In this document: positions 48,659 through 64,000 of the stretch, piece after piece | How the letters are laid out: the number at the start of each line of letters is the position of its first letter | Numbering within the stretch: the first letter of the stretch is position 1 | Program-made: the position numbers and the translations under genes | The notes under the pieces: model-generated | The model's input: the letters and a program-made list of their open reading frames with translations, nothing else | Told to the model about the DNA's origin: nothing | Database searches by the model: none | DNA from: Tetrapyrgos nigripes | Lineage: Eukaryota > Basidiomycota > Agaricomycetes > Agaricales > Campanellaceae | Assembly (NCBI GenBank): GCA_013368315.1 | Contig: JAACJM010000026.1 | Span: forward strand, 248,001 to 312,000 | DNA length: 64,000 nt | Direction: 5' to 3'

Positions 48659-50825
48659 TCAAGCACTTCCACTCTTGGCCAATTGTTCGATTGCATCGAG
48701 AGAGTAAGCTGTGTGATACGGTGTAAGCATGGATGCTGAAAATGGATTGTGCGTTCACTTACACTTTGGTCTTTCAATGGGCAAGCCCAAAGCTGCAAAC
48801 ACAAGTCAGAAGATGGAAGCATCGATCTCTTATTAGACATACCTCTCGCCCAAACTAGTTGAGTTACACATCCCAAAGCTAGAAGAGATTGTATTCAGCT
48901 CAAATGCACATCAGATTGAAGGGGACTTACCTCTCGAAACGCCGAAAATGACGGTGTAATACTGCAAAGAGCAAGATCAGCCAAAGGACACAGAAAATGA
49001 TCCGAGTACTCACCTTGAACTGTGTAAGTCCATAGTGATAGAGGACACAACCTGATGCAGCATCGACATTCGGATAAGGGTTCTTCGTCTGTTCGAACAG
49101 CATCAGAAGGTGTTTATATAAACAAACTCAGTCAAGCGCACCTTTCCATGTTCCTTCAACACATTCGGCGCAACTTCGTACGTCTGCAAGTAGTTAGCAT
49201 GTCAAATTACGTCCAAAAACACAGTGTTTCCTTCACCTTCTTGACCAGCTGAATGATAGGGCTATTTCCAAGTTCGGGCCGAGAGTCACAGAATTGCTGG
49301 AGAGCCATGAACCGAGGGTCAGGTTTGCGCAGGACACCATGTCCATATCTGGAGATACGGTGAGCTGATGCCGTCGATGAGTACATCCAATCTTACCCTG
49401 GGACAACTTGGCCGGATTTGAGGGTTTTCCAAAGATACTCTCGAATCCGGTCATGGTCTACATTGTCGCCCACCTCCTTCTGCATAGCGAGTTGCCACCT
49501 CAAAACCTCTTGGTTGGCAAGACTAATGAGAACATGTTGATCAGAAAGTCAATATCGATGACTAGGAAGAACAAACCCATGGAGAGGGCCAGCGAGCGCA
49601 AATAGTGCGGCGGAATAGGCGAGATATGGGTCAGAAAGAGTGGAACCAACGAGGTCTTTGAAACAAGTTCAGTCAAATGTCAATGTTTTCGGGGTTTGTA
49701 CTCACGAGCTGTATGAGCAGAAGCATTCCCTCCTTCATGGTCACCGTGGATGGCAATATACAGGCGGAGATACTCTGTGAGGTCGTGGTTATCTCCGAAG
49801 CCGAGAAGTTTGGTGTAATTGCCTGAGACAGATCAGAATGCTACGGAGAAGCATTATGAGATTTGGGCCTCACCGACTAGATCAAGGTTTTTGTCTATGG
49901 ATGGGAGTGGTGCTCCAGGATTGTACACGTTTCGGAAAATGCGAGCCGCAAGAGCAGGAAGACGTGCGACAAGATTTATACAATCATCAAAGGTATGTTG
50001 CCAGTATTCGGTCTTCTTCATGCCTTGTTCGTAAGCTGCCTGGAATGCACTTCCGTGATTAAGAGCAGCGACGCCCATTCCCAATTGTGTCATTGGATGA
50101 AGAGTCGTCGGGAATCTGAAGAGATGATTCAGTAAGTGCGATGGCAAAAGACGCGTAGCACTCACGAATCGACAAGTTTCTCAACAAAGTCAGGTAATTC
50201 CGCCTTTTCGGCGAGTTCGCGCGACAACTGACGTGTTTGTTCCTCTGTGGGTACTTGACCTGTCAGTAATAGCCACAGCATACTTTCTGCGATGATTTCT
50301 TTGCCTCCAGGCGCAGCAGGTAAGAGTCGTTGACAGTCTGGTATGGAATGACCGTGGAAGCGAATGCCCTGATTACCAGAATGAGAGGAGGTTCTTGTTT
50401 GAAACGCTGACAGACATACCTCATCGGGGTCGAGTACGGAGGAGTCCCAAAGCATTGCGCGAAGACCTCGCATACCACCGATGACACTGGCAACCTGCAA
50501 ACCGGTAAGTAGTGTGGAAGTGATAAAGAGCTGGTAGTGTAGTACCTTGACATCTCCGATGACAGTATCTGAATGCTCAGCTTTCTGTACAAAGACTGAG
50601 ATGAGTTCACCAAGGCTCAATACAAAATCGACCCACGAGGCGCTTAAGATGTTGCTGCTTCTGAGGAATGACTTCTTCAAGTGTTTCCTTCAGCGACTAG
50701 AGCCAATTTAGCAATAAAGTAACATTGCTTATTGACCCCGCACCTTTGTGGAGGCGTTTCGCCTGAAAGACGTGGTGAAGGGCGAGGACCTGGGCAGAGA
50801 CTTGAACGGACTGCGAGCGAACATT
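48659..50825 (-). CDS. Citrate synthase, mitochondrial
   Basis: ATG 50825 starts a mitochondrial presequence ([26 protein letters not shown]). The enzyme then follows: [187 protein letters not shown] and the C-terminus [13 protein letters not shown] at 48659. Catalytic residues sit in [29 protein letters not shown]. There is no peroxisomal SKL end, so this is the mitochondrial form that makes citrate for the TCA cycle. About twelve short introns. The start is 176 bp from the divergent Sec66 gene. Confidence 0.95.
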
Positions 50826-51001
50826 TGTGACGAGTACGGAGACAAGTTGGAGACAAGAGTAACTTGACCTCGGGCTATAGAGGTCCCCGGACCGGGACCG
50901 CGATTCTGGAGTTCACGTGAGGAGCTTCTGGGCCAAACAGAGGCAAGCTAAACGTGTCCGTGTCCTCTCGCCACCTCATTCACCTCGCAATCTTTCAAAT
51001 T

Positions 51002-51890
51002 ATGGCCTCTGTCTGGGTCCCGGTCGTCTACGTTATTCTCGTCTTTGGCGGTCTCATCGTATTCAGCTACTTCTACAGAAAACGCACTGCTTGTATGCTT
51101 TTTCCATGTCTGCTTTTGCATTAGCTTTATGACGCGTTTCTGCAGCCCAGGCCCTGGAACCGTATTTCCCTACCCACCCAGACCGCAATGCATATGTCAC
51201 ACTCCTCCAGAAGACAGACCCTCCAACCCCAGACGTCATACTCAAAGCCGCCCTCGTTCGTCGAGCAATGACAGATGTTCAGCGAGTTATGCGCATACGA
51301 GAAGACAAGCCCGCTCTCCAGAACCTCCTACAGAAAGGCTCGATTGGCGATGACCTGTGGAACAGTTTGCTGGCAGCAGAGAAAGAGCTCGAAGCGGAGA
51401 TTGTGGAAGTAATGGCAGAAGCGAATTCATTTGTTGAAGGATGGGGGCCAGTCATATTCCAGACTGCCAACGAGATGATCGCAAACGAGAAGATGAGGTC
51501 AATCTTTGAGCTCACAGCAGAAAAGAAGACAGAACTTGGTCGGTAATTCCTTGCCACGTTTCTACGCCTCCTGATCGCATTCTTTTCTGCAGAACTCAAG
51601 TATGGCAAGAAAGCGCATCCCCAGATTCTTGTACCACAAGTCAACGTCAGTCTTACTCCGAATCCTCCTCCTTCTGGTCCTGCCCCCTCCGGTGCCCCCT
51701 CGAGTCCATCACCTCCGAAGATTTCAAACGGCTCCTCTGCACAAACCCCCGGCGGGCCTGGCAGTGCACCTTCAAGTGATGGCGAAGCTTCTCGATCACC
51801 ATCCAAAGCCGTAGGTATCACTCAAAACCATTGATTCCATCTTGCTGAATATGTACGCCTCAGAACAAAAAGACAAAGAAGCGGAAATAG
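51002..51890 (+). CDS. Sec66/Sec71-like ER translocon subunit
   Basis: ATG 51002 starts MASVWVPVVYVILVFGGLIV, FSYFYRKRT: one N-terminal membrane helix. It continues LEPYFPTHPDRNAYVTLLQK, VILKAALVRRAMTDVQRVMR, IREDKPALQNLLQKGSIGDD, LWNSLLAAEKELEAEIVEVM, AEANSFVEGWGPVIFQTANE. The IREDKPALQxLLQxGSIGD block is the fungal Sec66 signature. The C-terminus is P/S-rich and ends in a lysine cluster (NKKTKKRK) at 51888-51890. Sec66 works with Sec62, Sec63 and Sec72 in post-translational import into the ER. Three introns. Confidence 0.88.
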
Positions 51891-52072
51891 TTCCATTCTT
51901 ACAGTTCTTACAGTTTTTACAGTTGTATGAGACGTGATTTATATAATATAATTCCAGTGATACATAGGGGCGGACTCGACGAATTTACTGTAATTGGATC
52001 AGAAATGAAAACGATTGGAAAAGAGTACAATGAGATGAAACCAAGTTATGATGAGTACGTAGCAGTACAAAG

Positions 52073-56275
<4,203 letters not shown>

Positions 56276-57186
56276 GGTATTGCTCTGTTGTCTCGCAGAC
56301 TGAGTGATATGGGTGGAGGGAAGAAGAGGATATGACGGGTTCGCGAGGGATAATGACGGAGGGCTAGCCACTGGAGGAGATTGCGTTTACGTTGCTGACA
56401 AACGGTGACAAAGGCGGGCACAAAGGCGCGTAATGAGTCACGATTTTTCTTTTCATCCACCACCTTCTAAAATCCTTTGCACCTTTCACATCATGTTCTG
56501 TTCTGAGAATCCAAGTGTCCGAGCTCGATGCCCCATTCTTTTTTTCCTTTTTTTCCTTTTTTTCCTCCTACACGATCCTTAAATTGTCTCGACAGGGTGA
56601 ACACCGCCTCGGGTGTTTCACCAACAGCCTTTCAGCTGTACCCACTGTCGGTAATGAGTCAAAATCGTGTAAGATCAATCCTTTGGACTGTGGTCTGCGC
56701 CTTGAATATCGTTCTGATGTCCAGGTGCTTGGAGAATATCCCCACTGTCCTTGGGTTATGCCTTTGGAGTCACGCGTAGTACCGGACTTTTTCTAGTTTC
56801 ACCGGTACTTACTTTCCCTCTCTTGGCGAACATAATCATACATCTCTTGTATCTTGTATGCTATATCATTACGTAGCCTCGCCATATATCTGTTTTGTGC
56901 GATTCTTTTCGGCGTCAAGCCTGCAGGCTAAAATAAAATAAAAAAAGTCTGAACGTAAATGGAACAGCGACAGAGATCTAGGCTAGAAATTGCAATATGG
57001 ACTGTCATGGTGGTGTAGGTGTCTTCGGAGTAATCAGAGAGCATGCCAAACGAGGACTCATCAGGCCTTCCCGGGACGCCTCATGTCCACCCTCCATTTC
57101 TTTCTCTTACTACACTACACTACTATCATTCTGGAGGAGAGTCATTTGCGCGCTCCCTCTACACCACATTATCTTTCATCCGCTGA
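56276..57186. other. Divergent intergenic region of 0.9 kb
   Basis: The region lies between the USP7-like start and the large disordered-protein gene. It includes a T-rich tract with three runs of seven T around 56537-56563. Open frames here are short and compositionally unconvincing. I see no supportable gene or RNA. Confidence 0.5.
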
Positions 57187-60100
57187 ATGAAGAGCTTCTT
57201 CTCGCGGAAACATGACAGTCAAGCAGGCCAGACCAAATCTGCTTCAAAGGATTTCACAGCATGGGCCACCTCCGAACACAGAACAGGACAGTCGGACAGA
57301 CGAGATGATAGTTCACGCTACCAAAAATATACTGACACCCACCGAAGTTCGAGCCGTCCACCTCGGCCTACCCAACCAACACCACATCCAGTCCCAGACC
57401 CTCCCTATTCCTTTCAAACTTATCCCTCTTCCAGAAATAGAAGCTCACATACGAGATCAGCTTCCGCAAATACTCCCGCCTCCAAGCCTATGACTCCTGC
57501 TCCTCCTCCAAGTACTCGACCCAATCCTGTCAAACTGCCTTCCACGGATGACCCAGTGCAGACTCGTACTTCCTCAGCGGCGCGGCCTTCCACAGAATCC
57601 AAAAGACAACCTGCTGCTGCTCATACATCGAGTGCAAGTCGATATATGCCGGGCGCTTCTGCGAATGCATCATCTAGCCATGAAGTGTGGTATCCACAAA
57701 CTTCCACATCCGCACCTCAACGACTCAGAGAGAAAGAGCCCGAGAGAGAAGGCGATAAGGTGAAGCCAAAGGAAAGGGATCGGGATAGAGAGAAGATTCG
57801 TGAAAAGGATAAGGGCAAAGACAGGGAGAGAGATAGAACCTGGGATAAGGAGAGAGGAAGGGAGAGAGATATAGACAAAGGAAGGGAGTCGGACAGGGAA
57901 AGAGAGAAGGAAAGAGACAGAGAAAGGGAACGAGAAAGAGGGAGGGAGAAAGAAAAGGAGAAGGAGAGGGAGAGAGAAAGAGAGAAGAGAGAAAGGGAAC
58001 GGGAACGAGCGCGTATACGTTCTGAAAGGGATGCCGAACGAGCTGACGGTTTAGCGAAAGAACGCTTGCGACAAAGAGAAATGGTCTTGGAGCGCGAAAG
58101 GCTGAAGGCTCAAGAGTTTAAGGGTCGGGAGAAAAATACGTCTCGTGAACTTGATCGAGGAAAGGAACAGGACTTCCGATCAAAGGACCGAATACGTTAT
58201 TCCTCCGATCGTGAGGGCGAGAGGTCCCGGAGGATAGATGGCGATACTAGACACAACGAAGTGATACGAGATTATGTTCCTACACAACGATCATCGGGAA
58301 GGGACTCCAGTGATGAAGGAGATAGTTCTGACGCTTCACGCCACAGACATGGTCGAAGGAATAGGGCCAAGGAAGTCATACCACCAATAACGTCGGTGGG
58401 TTCATTTTTTCTCGATGAATCTCTAATCAATGGCTGACTGTCGCGCTAGGCCTACGGTATCAACTCTTCAGCGCCGAACCATTTCATTGCTCCCCTGTCG
58501 CAGGAACACGCGCTGTATTTGGGGGCGCAAAGTCCTCAGCCACTGCCGGTTCATCTTCCTCTCAAGTTCCCCGAGCCCAAGTCACATCAAGAGGTTGTTT
58601 CGTCACAGAATCATGCCCCCCCAGGCGCAACGGCGGCAGAAACCAAGACCACCAAGCGCAATGTTAGTGTTTTATTATTGATGTAATAAGTTGACATTGA
58701 TCATTCTTTGGACAGCAACGAGAATCGGAAACCATCCTTCCTCAGACGCGGAAACCGGCGGTAAGTTTGCTTGTGCAGGATGTATCCTCTACTGACATTC
58801 ATCTTAGGAAGAGCTCAAGACCACCAGAAATCAATCTGTGAATGAAACTCAGGACACTTCCGTTCCTGCACCTGCCAAGGAGCTAAGAGCGGCGGACGGC
58901 CAGAATGTCCACGTAGGTATCTAGAATATCGTTCAGATTGCTTTCTATCTGACTTGCATGCAAAGCCTGTCGTAACGGCACCTGATGTCAATTATCGTTC
59001 TGCAAGTCGAGCTGACTTTCGGCGCGGGGAGACAACTTCGGGAAAGCCACCAATAGTTCCTGCGTTAACAGCTGGTGTCCAGGACCCTTCTTCGTCTTTA
59101 CTTTTTGCGCCGAGCGTTCGAGATAAGAGCACGCCTGGCAACATAAGTCAAAATGTCAGTCAAATTATTCTGATTCAGTTGCACTGGTCTGACATCGCTT
59201 AAGCCCGTAGTACCAGAGCCCACTCATCGGTCTGCTAGCCGGGCGGAATTTCGACGCGGTGAACCAGCTAAACCTCCAGTTGTCCCCCAGTCAGTCAACC
59301 TCCACCCAGACTCGACTTCGTCTGTTCCTCTCGCATCAACTCGGGACAGGAAAGCAAGTGGCGGTCATAGCCAACTTGTAAGTTGTGTTTCTGCATTTTC
59401 TTTGATTCGATGCTAAATTCAATTCAAGCCTGTTATGCCGACAACAATAGATCCTACTTTTCGTTCTGCAAGCAGAGCTGACTTTCGACGAGCAGAGCCG
59501 AGTTCAGCTACCAAAGCTCCGCTTCCGCAATCAGCTAGCGGTATCCAGGAACCGTCTTCCTTACTGTTCACGGCACCGACTTCTCGGGATAGAACTGTGC
59601 TTGGTAATGTCAGCCAAACTGTCGGTATTGTCTCAGTATCCATCAAAGTCTCTGTTCTGACAAGGGTTCTAGTCTGCAGTAGACCCTACCTATCGCTCTG
59701 CTAGTCGTGCTGACTTCAAACGAGATGAAACGAATCTGGGTACTAGATCTTTGGCAGCAACCCAAGCATCAAACATCCCTCAGTCGCTGGTTAGCACTAG
59801 TGCCCCCATTTCATCTGGTTTTCACTCGCATGAAGAGTCTTCCAAGGCAGTAGGATCACGGCAGGACCACGCTTTTGAGGCTGTCGCCTCAACTTCGCAG
59901 AAGATACCCCGAGACAACGCTACGAAGGAACGACTTAACTCGATTCCTTCAAACCATCAAGGGAAGAAGGAAGCAGGGTACTCTCCCGTAGGTAAAGCCT
60001 TTTCCACCCTCTTCGTCAAGCTCATCGAAGATATTCAGGTCACCGCTACTACTGCACCATCAGCTTCCAAGACCCCCGTTGGCTCGTCCAGGGCAAATCC

Positions 60101-63100
60101 AGTAGCTGATTTGACGCCACAGCAGACCTTCAACGCACATCTTACTCCACCGACACCTGTGAAGAGATCTCCTTCGACGGATCATACTGGACAGCCTTTA
60201 ACAGGGTCATTGCGGTACAACACGGACAGGACGGACAGGTCCCCAGTGGCTCCCCACATCACCGAAACTCATGCACCACGATATGAAGCTCTTAATGAGA
60301 ATGTATGTCAGTTTTTGGATTTTCCTTATTTCCAAAGCTCAGACATCTTAGTCCCGGCCCCAGAACATCTCCAGTGATAGCTTTACACGTTCCAACTCCC
60401 ACCCTGTTCAGGCCTCCTTGAACCCTTCCCCTGAGTATCCGCAAGCCTACCCATCACAAAGAGTAGCTTCCAACAAAGTACCCAATTTGGTAGCTGAATA
60501 TGAAGCTCGCTCTTCCCCCAATGACAGCCTTCAGCCCACCTCAAATCAGAATGCTTCTAATGGTACTACAAAGTTCCCTACGCGGGAGGATCGGACCACC
60601 GTCAACTACTCTGCTGGCCCTCCCAAGCAGTCATCCCCTCAGTTCAATGTGTCTTTGGCGTCAAATGAGCGTGGGAGGGTCATTTCCATCTCGGCCTCCA
60701 ACGAAGGGTCTCCGGGGAAGTCGATGGTCGCAGAAACGACGCCGACATCGTACAACCATGGTACTCGCAAGCTGAGCGAACATGTCGGTTCCAGTCCATA
60801 TATGTCAGCACCGATAATAGTTGGTCGGTCATTGTCAACGGACAGCGGCACAACTTCTCTACGTGCCAATGTCAATGGCGTTTATGGGACACAGAGTCCT
60901 GCCATGCCCAGATACTCACCGCAGAGCCGTAGGATGGACAACAATCCTCCAACTGAAGCCTTACTTAGCGCAAGTGACCGACCAGGTACCACTGTGACTT
61001 CTAACAACCCGTACCCGTCTGTGTACTCTTCATTGGCACAAAACTCTCTTCATAATCAACAGAACTGGAGTTCTCACAGCCCCGCGAGTCATCTAGGCAT
61101 GGCGAAGCCATATGGGATGTCATCAGCATCTGCTCAAGCACTCCCAGCTAACATTCAGCAGCCAGTACAAGGAAGCAGTGCTACCAGTTCTGCTAAGCCA
61201 TATGTGGCACCGTCGACCCCGTCGTGGACTGTGCCCCAGCAGCCAGAGCTAATGAACAACCTAACAAACATCACTAAACCGCACTCAGGAGTATCCTCGG
61301 CTTCAGCGCAGGCTCAAGGTGCCTTCCATAGTACAAGTGCTCCTCAGCGGACTGGTCAAGTCAACACAGGCGCAGTTTTACCTAAAGCATATCCTGGCAC
61401 AACCTCCGCCTCAGCTCAGGCTCATCTTCCGAGTGCTTTTAATCAAACGACACAATCGAATGCCGATACGAGTTTGACTAAACCATACACTGGGACTTCC
61501 TCCGCTTCTGCTCAAGCATACTCCAGAGATCCTGTCACGTCGATACCGTCCAGTAGACACGCAGGAGAGCCTTCTTCCCGCGAGCGGTCCAACCGGACCC
61601 CAAGCTTCTCTGCGACAAGTACGACGCTTTTGCGGCATCCAAAACTAGCAGAGTTGCTCTCCGATGAACCGCAACGACAGACCCCTCTTCCTGCTCATAC
61701 AGGTGTAGCTTCTCTGGAAGATCGGCAAGCGGCTTCAGGCACAAACTTACCCCAACATTATCCGGGGCAATCGTCCCTTCAGCCTTCTCTGGTTTCGCAT
61801 TCAGTCTCTGCAGTGGCGAAGACCCCCAGTGGTTCAATGGATAATCAAGCACCAGGAGAGATCTCTAACCTTAGTACAAACCCACCGAATCACTTCACTT
61901 CTCCTGCCAGCCGTTACTCGCCGCCGAAAGTCACCGCCTCTATGAATGCTTTTCGTAGACAGCAGTACGATTCCGGTCAGAAGGAACAACCGTATCCAGG
62001 TGTAACCAACTCTGTTTCGAGATCTCATTCAGAGTAAGTCCCTTAATTGATACTAACCTGTGACTGTGAGCTGATTATGTATTAGTTCGCAGCAGCCATC
62101 TTTCCATGTCTCTTCATCGCTACCTGCATCTCTTCCTTCAAATGCAGGGTTCCAGCGAAGCGGTTCTAATTCCAACACATTCGAAAGTTCTCTCTCACAG
62201 CAGGAACTACCACTGTCCCAGCAGTCAGGCCCACACATCGAAAGATCTCCCAGTACTCGACCTGCTGATCCATACAGGCAAGCAGAAACCCGGCAGACTT
62301 CCACTGCTGCACCATTGTCTACTAATAGTCGGTTACCGCCCGAAAGACCACCTAGTACTCGACCTGCCGATCCATACAGGCAAGGAGAGAGCCAGCAGAC
62401 TTACACTGCTGCACCATGGTCTATCAATGGTCGAACACCACCCGAAAGACCGGCTAGTACTCGACCTGCTGATCCATACAGACAAGCCGAAAGTCAGCAG
62501 ACTCACACTGCTGGATCATTCGCTAACAATAGTCGAATACCACCCGACAGACCCCCAAGTACTCGACCCGTCGATACATACAGACAAGGAGAAAGTCTGA
62601 ATGGTCGAGTACGCAATGGTCAAGCCAGAACAAGAGATTCAAGACAAGGACCGTCGACTCACAAACAACGTCCCTCTCCGCCATCTTCTCGGGAACAATC
62701 ATCTCTCCCAGCTTATATACAGCCATCGCAGAGCCAGTCAACCACTCCATCTTCTTCTCATTCTCAGTCCCTGCAGAATCACGGTACATTCGCGCACCAT
62801 TCTAGAGAACCTTCCACAGAGACTGTTCTGCAGACTCCGTCGCCATCATTGGCAGCGCCGGCGTTGAAACCAAACGGTTCACAGACGTCGATTCCTACAT
62901 CTACTGCATCACAACAAGAGTCACGTAAAAAGGGTTTATTTGGCATCTTCAAATCGAAGACAGCACAATCTCAAGCACCTCAGTATGAGACCTGGGAACC
63001 CCCAAAGCCCCCACCTCCGACTACTCCCGTTTCTCTCGACGTCCCGTCAAGACATAGGCATGCACAACCAGACATGGCGCGAAAACGCCTATCATCTAGG

Positions 63101-63573
63101 GCCAAGATACCTCCACCTATCAACGTGCCTATCCCAACTCTCGCGACAGCCTCAGGTGGTCGTAAAAGTCCCAGTAAAGTTTTCACTCCCTTCCGCTATC
63201 TGTCGGTCAAGAGGAACAGAACGGTTTCTGCAGCCTCAGTGGAAGCCGTGAACGGAACAGCTGTAAGTCCTAACAATTCGCACTTGAAATGATGCTGATG
63301 GCTGCATTTTAGCCCAATACCGTCGTAGGCTCTCCTACGGCCTCTATGCACAGTAGCCAGCCTCCAATTCAACCGCCTCCACTTCGTGACCCGCGTCTTG
63401 CGACACATGAATGGCAGCAGCACAGGTTTGAGACAGAATGGAGAAACGGAGGCGGTCATCACAAAGTCCTTCGTCCCGGAGTGGTATTTGACGTCCCGCA
63501 GGAACCTTCGGAAGATAAACAGAATCTGAAATACGTTAAAACGAGGCTGAGAGCTGGTCAAAGCTCACGGTAA
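57187..63573 (+). CDS. Very large disordered protein with several repeat families
   Basis: The gene starts at ATG 57187 (MKSFFSRKHDSQAGQTKSAS) and by my exon model encodes about 1,950 residues, stop at 63571-63573. Regions in order: S/P/T-rich head; a KE/RD/RE-rich helical tract (about 57720-58170, such as ERERERGREKEKEKERERER), expected to form a long charged helix; a run of short phase-0 exons holding four R-S-A-S-R-A-D-F-x-R repeats; a Ser/Thr/Pro/Asn-rich part with four SSASAQA repeats; four STRPADPYRQ repeats; a basic FKSKTAQSQ and RKRLSSRAKIPP region; and a compact C-terminus (LATHEWQQHRFETEWRNGGG, HHKVLRPGVVFDVPQEPS). The C-terminal end looks most conserved. There is no signal peptide or membrane helix. 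I do not recognise the family; a scaffold or RNA/cytoskeleton-linked role is only a guess. Confidence 0.72.
58966..59760 (+). repeat. Four exon-sized protein repeats (RSASRADFRR family)
   Basis: Units are exons 58966-59154 (63 codons), 59204-59377 (58 codons), 59429-59620 (64 codons) and the start of the exon from 59673. Each starts with a (P)VxxP-T-(Y/H/F)RSASRA(D/E)F(R/K)R core, and the first three continue to a LLFAP/TSRDR-like segment and GNxSQ end. All separating introns are phase 0 and 49-52 nt, so whole-exon duplication explains the array. Confidence 0.8.
61104..61521 (+). repeat. Four SSASAQA repeats
   Basis: Within one long exon the motif K-(P/A)-(Y/H)-x-G-(M/V/T)-(S/T)-SASAQA occurs at about 61105, 61277, 61386 and 61483. 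Spacing is irregular (about 170, 110 and 100 bp), unlike the exon-coded repeats upstream. Confidence 0.75.
62250..62595 (+). repeat. Four STRPADPYRQ repeats of about 33 codons
   Basis: Near-identical units contain PSTRP(A/V)D(P/T)YRQ(A/G)ES or ET, (Q/R)QTxTA and an NxR(L/T/I)PP(E/D)RP end. DNA similarity between units is high, which suggests recent tandem duplication and likely length variation between strains. Confidence 0.8.
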
Positions 63574-63846
63574 TTTACATGCATTGGATTATATAGTTTT
63601 GTTCTTTATGTGCTTTCAATTTCGCTATCTCTATCAGCTGCATATGTATCAAGGATCTACTAATCTCAACTTACGGGCACTGTATTCTAGGTATTATGTA
63701 TATTTACTGTATCTCCTATATGGAGTAGAATTAACCTCTATTTACTGGTCGACTGGGCTGTGCGCAGTGGCGTGGGTTTGATAGTCACAAAAGTGACATA
63801 ACGCGTCAGTAACAGGACGCGCCAACTTCCAAACCACCACCGCGCA

Positions 63847-64000
63847 ATGTACAAGGGAGCACAACAAAAACCCAAGTTCTCTGATGAGCATTCAGAAGTG
63901 ACACACCACGTCTCTCTTCAATACCCGAATCGGTTAAACTTGTGCGCCGCAGCATCTTCAAAAAAATCCGTTGTCAAACTGAATCTCCCTCTAGCTACGA
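63847..64000 (+). CDS. 5' end of a further gene, truncated by the window edge
   Basis: ATG 63847 opens a frame of 51 codons without stop to the edge (MYKGAQQKPKFSDEHSEVTH, HVSLQYPNRLNLCAAASSKK, SVVKLNLPLAT). It follows a 273-bp gap after the previous stop. The first residues are soluble and basic; no family is recognised. The open frame is short, so this is tentative. Confidence 0.4.
   Translation, partial: MYKGAQQKPKFSDEHSEVTHHVSLQYPNRLNLCAAASSKKSVVKLNLPLAT

Noticed and set aside
56537..56563. T-rich tract considered as a repeat or terminator
   Set aside because: Short homopolymer runs in a fungal promoter region are common; no unit structure or hairpin is present.
62106..62600. Second open frame through the STRPADPYRQ repeat array
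   Set aside because: It is a by-product of the tandem repeat; the other frame joins both neighbouring exons and continues to the conserved C-terminus.

Overview
The window reads as nuclear DNA of a filamentous basidiomycete, most likely an Agaricomycete (mushroom-forming fungus). About 28 protein genes are packed into 64 kb on both strands. Most are split by many short introns of about 48-66 nt with GTRNGT-like donors, and intergenic gaps are often below 300 bp. Typical Agaricomycete families are present: Gds1 winged-helix protein, PriB-like Zn2Cys6 regulator, Gyp7 and TBC1D5 Rab GAPs, Sfi1. No operon-like organisation, CRISPR array, transposase, rRNA or tRNA was seen. The content is mostly single-copy housekeeping and regulatory genes.

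Layout. 0-13 kb: 3' part of an RNF216/Triad3-type RBR ubiquitin ligase (+), linker histone H1 (-), a Gds1 winged-helix protein with a C-terminal APSES-like region (-), divergent from Sfi1 (+); then a PIG-Y-like GPI-GlcNAc transferase subunit (-), an orphan gene (-) and a small coiled-coil gene (+). 13-24 kb: Gfo/Idh/MocA-like oxidoreductase (+), aprataxin-like HIT protein (-), Gyp7-type Rab GAP (-), ribosomal protein S21 (-), a secreted fumarylacetoacetate-hydrolase-fold protein (+), ALKBH1-like dioxygenase (-). 24-37 kb: Letm1/Mdm38 (+), Shr3-like ER chaperone (-), RsfS-domain mitochondrial protein (+), a small hydrophilic gene (+), splicing factor SPF45/RBM17 (+), TBC1D5-like GAP (-), a damaged or unresolved orphan with a paralogous scrap beside it (-), a Zn2Cys6 transcription factor (-).

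37-64 kb: a secreted PhoD-type phosphatase (+), cytosolic Hsp70 (-) with a heat shock element array, PP2A B56 subunit (-), a conserved-looking orphan with a P/G/Q-rich tail (+), mitochondrial citrate synthase (-) divergent from Sec66/Sec71 (+), USP7/Ubp15-type deubiquitinase (-), a very large disordered protein built from several repeat families (+), and the first 154 nt of a further gene at the right edge.

The most unusual feature is the PhoD gene (37969-41072). My reading needs 24 exons, including exons of 8, 8, 1, 12, 3 and 5 nt, separated by uniformly sized introns (49-66 nt). The spliced frame closes exactly (1848 nt) and restores the conserved motifs VASGDP, HLGDY, WDDHE and GDSH across those tiny exons. 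Other notable points are recurrent GC-AG introns, a 57-63 kb protein whose internal repeats are phase-0 exons, a secreted FAH-fold protein, and a 29-bp gap between two divergent start codons. Exon boundaries were read by eye from splice signals and frame continuity; function calls rest on recognised motifs and were not searched against databases.
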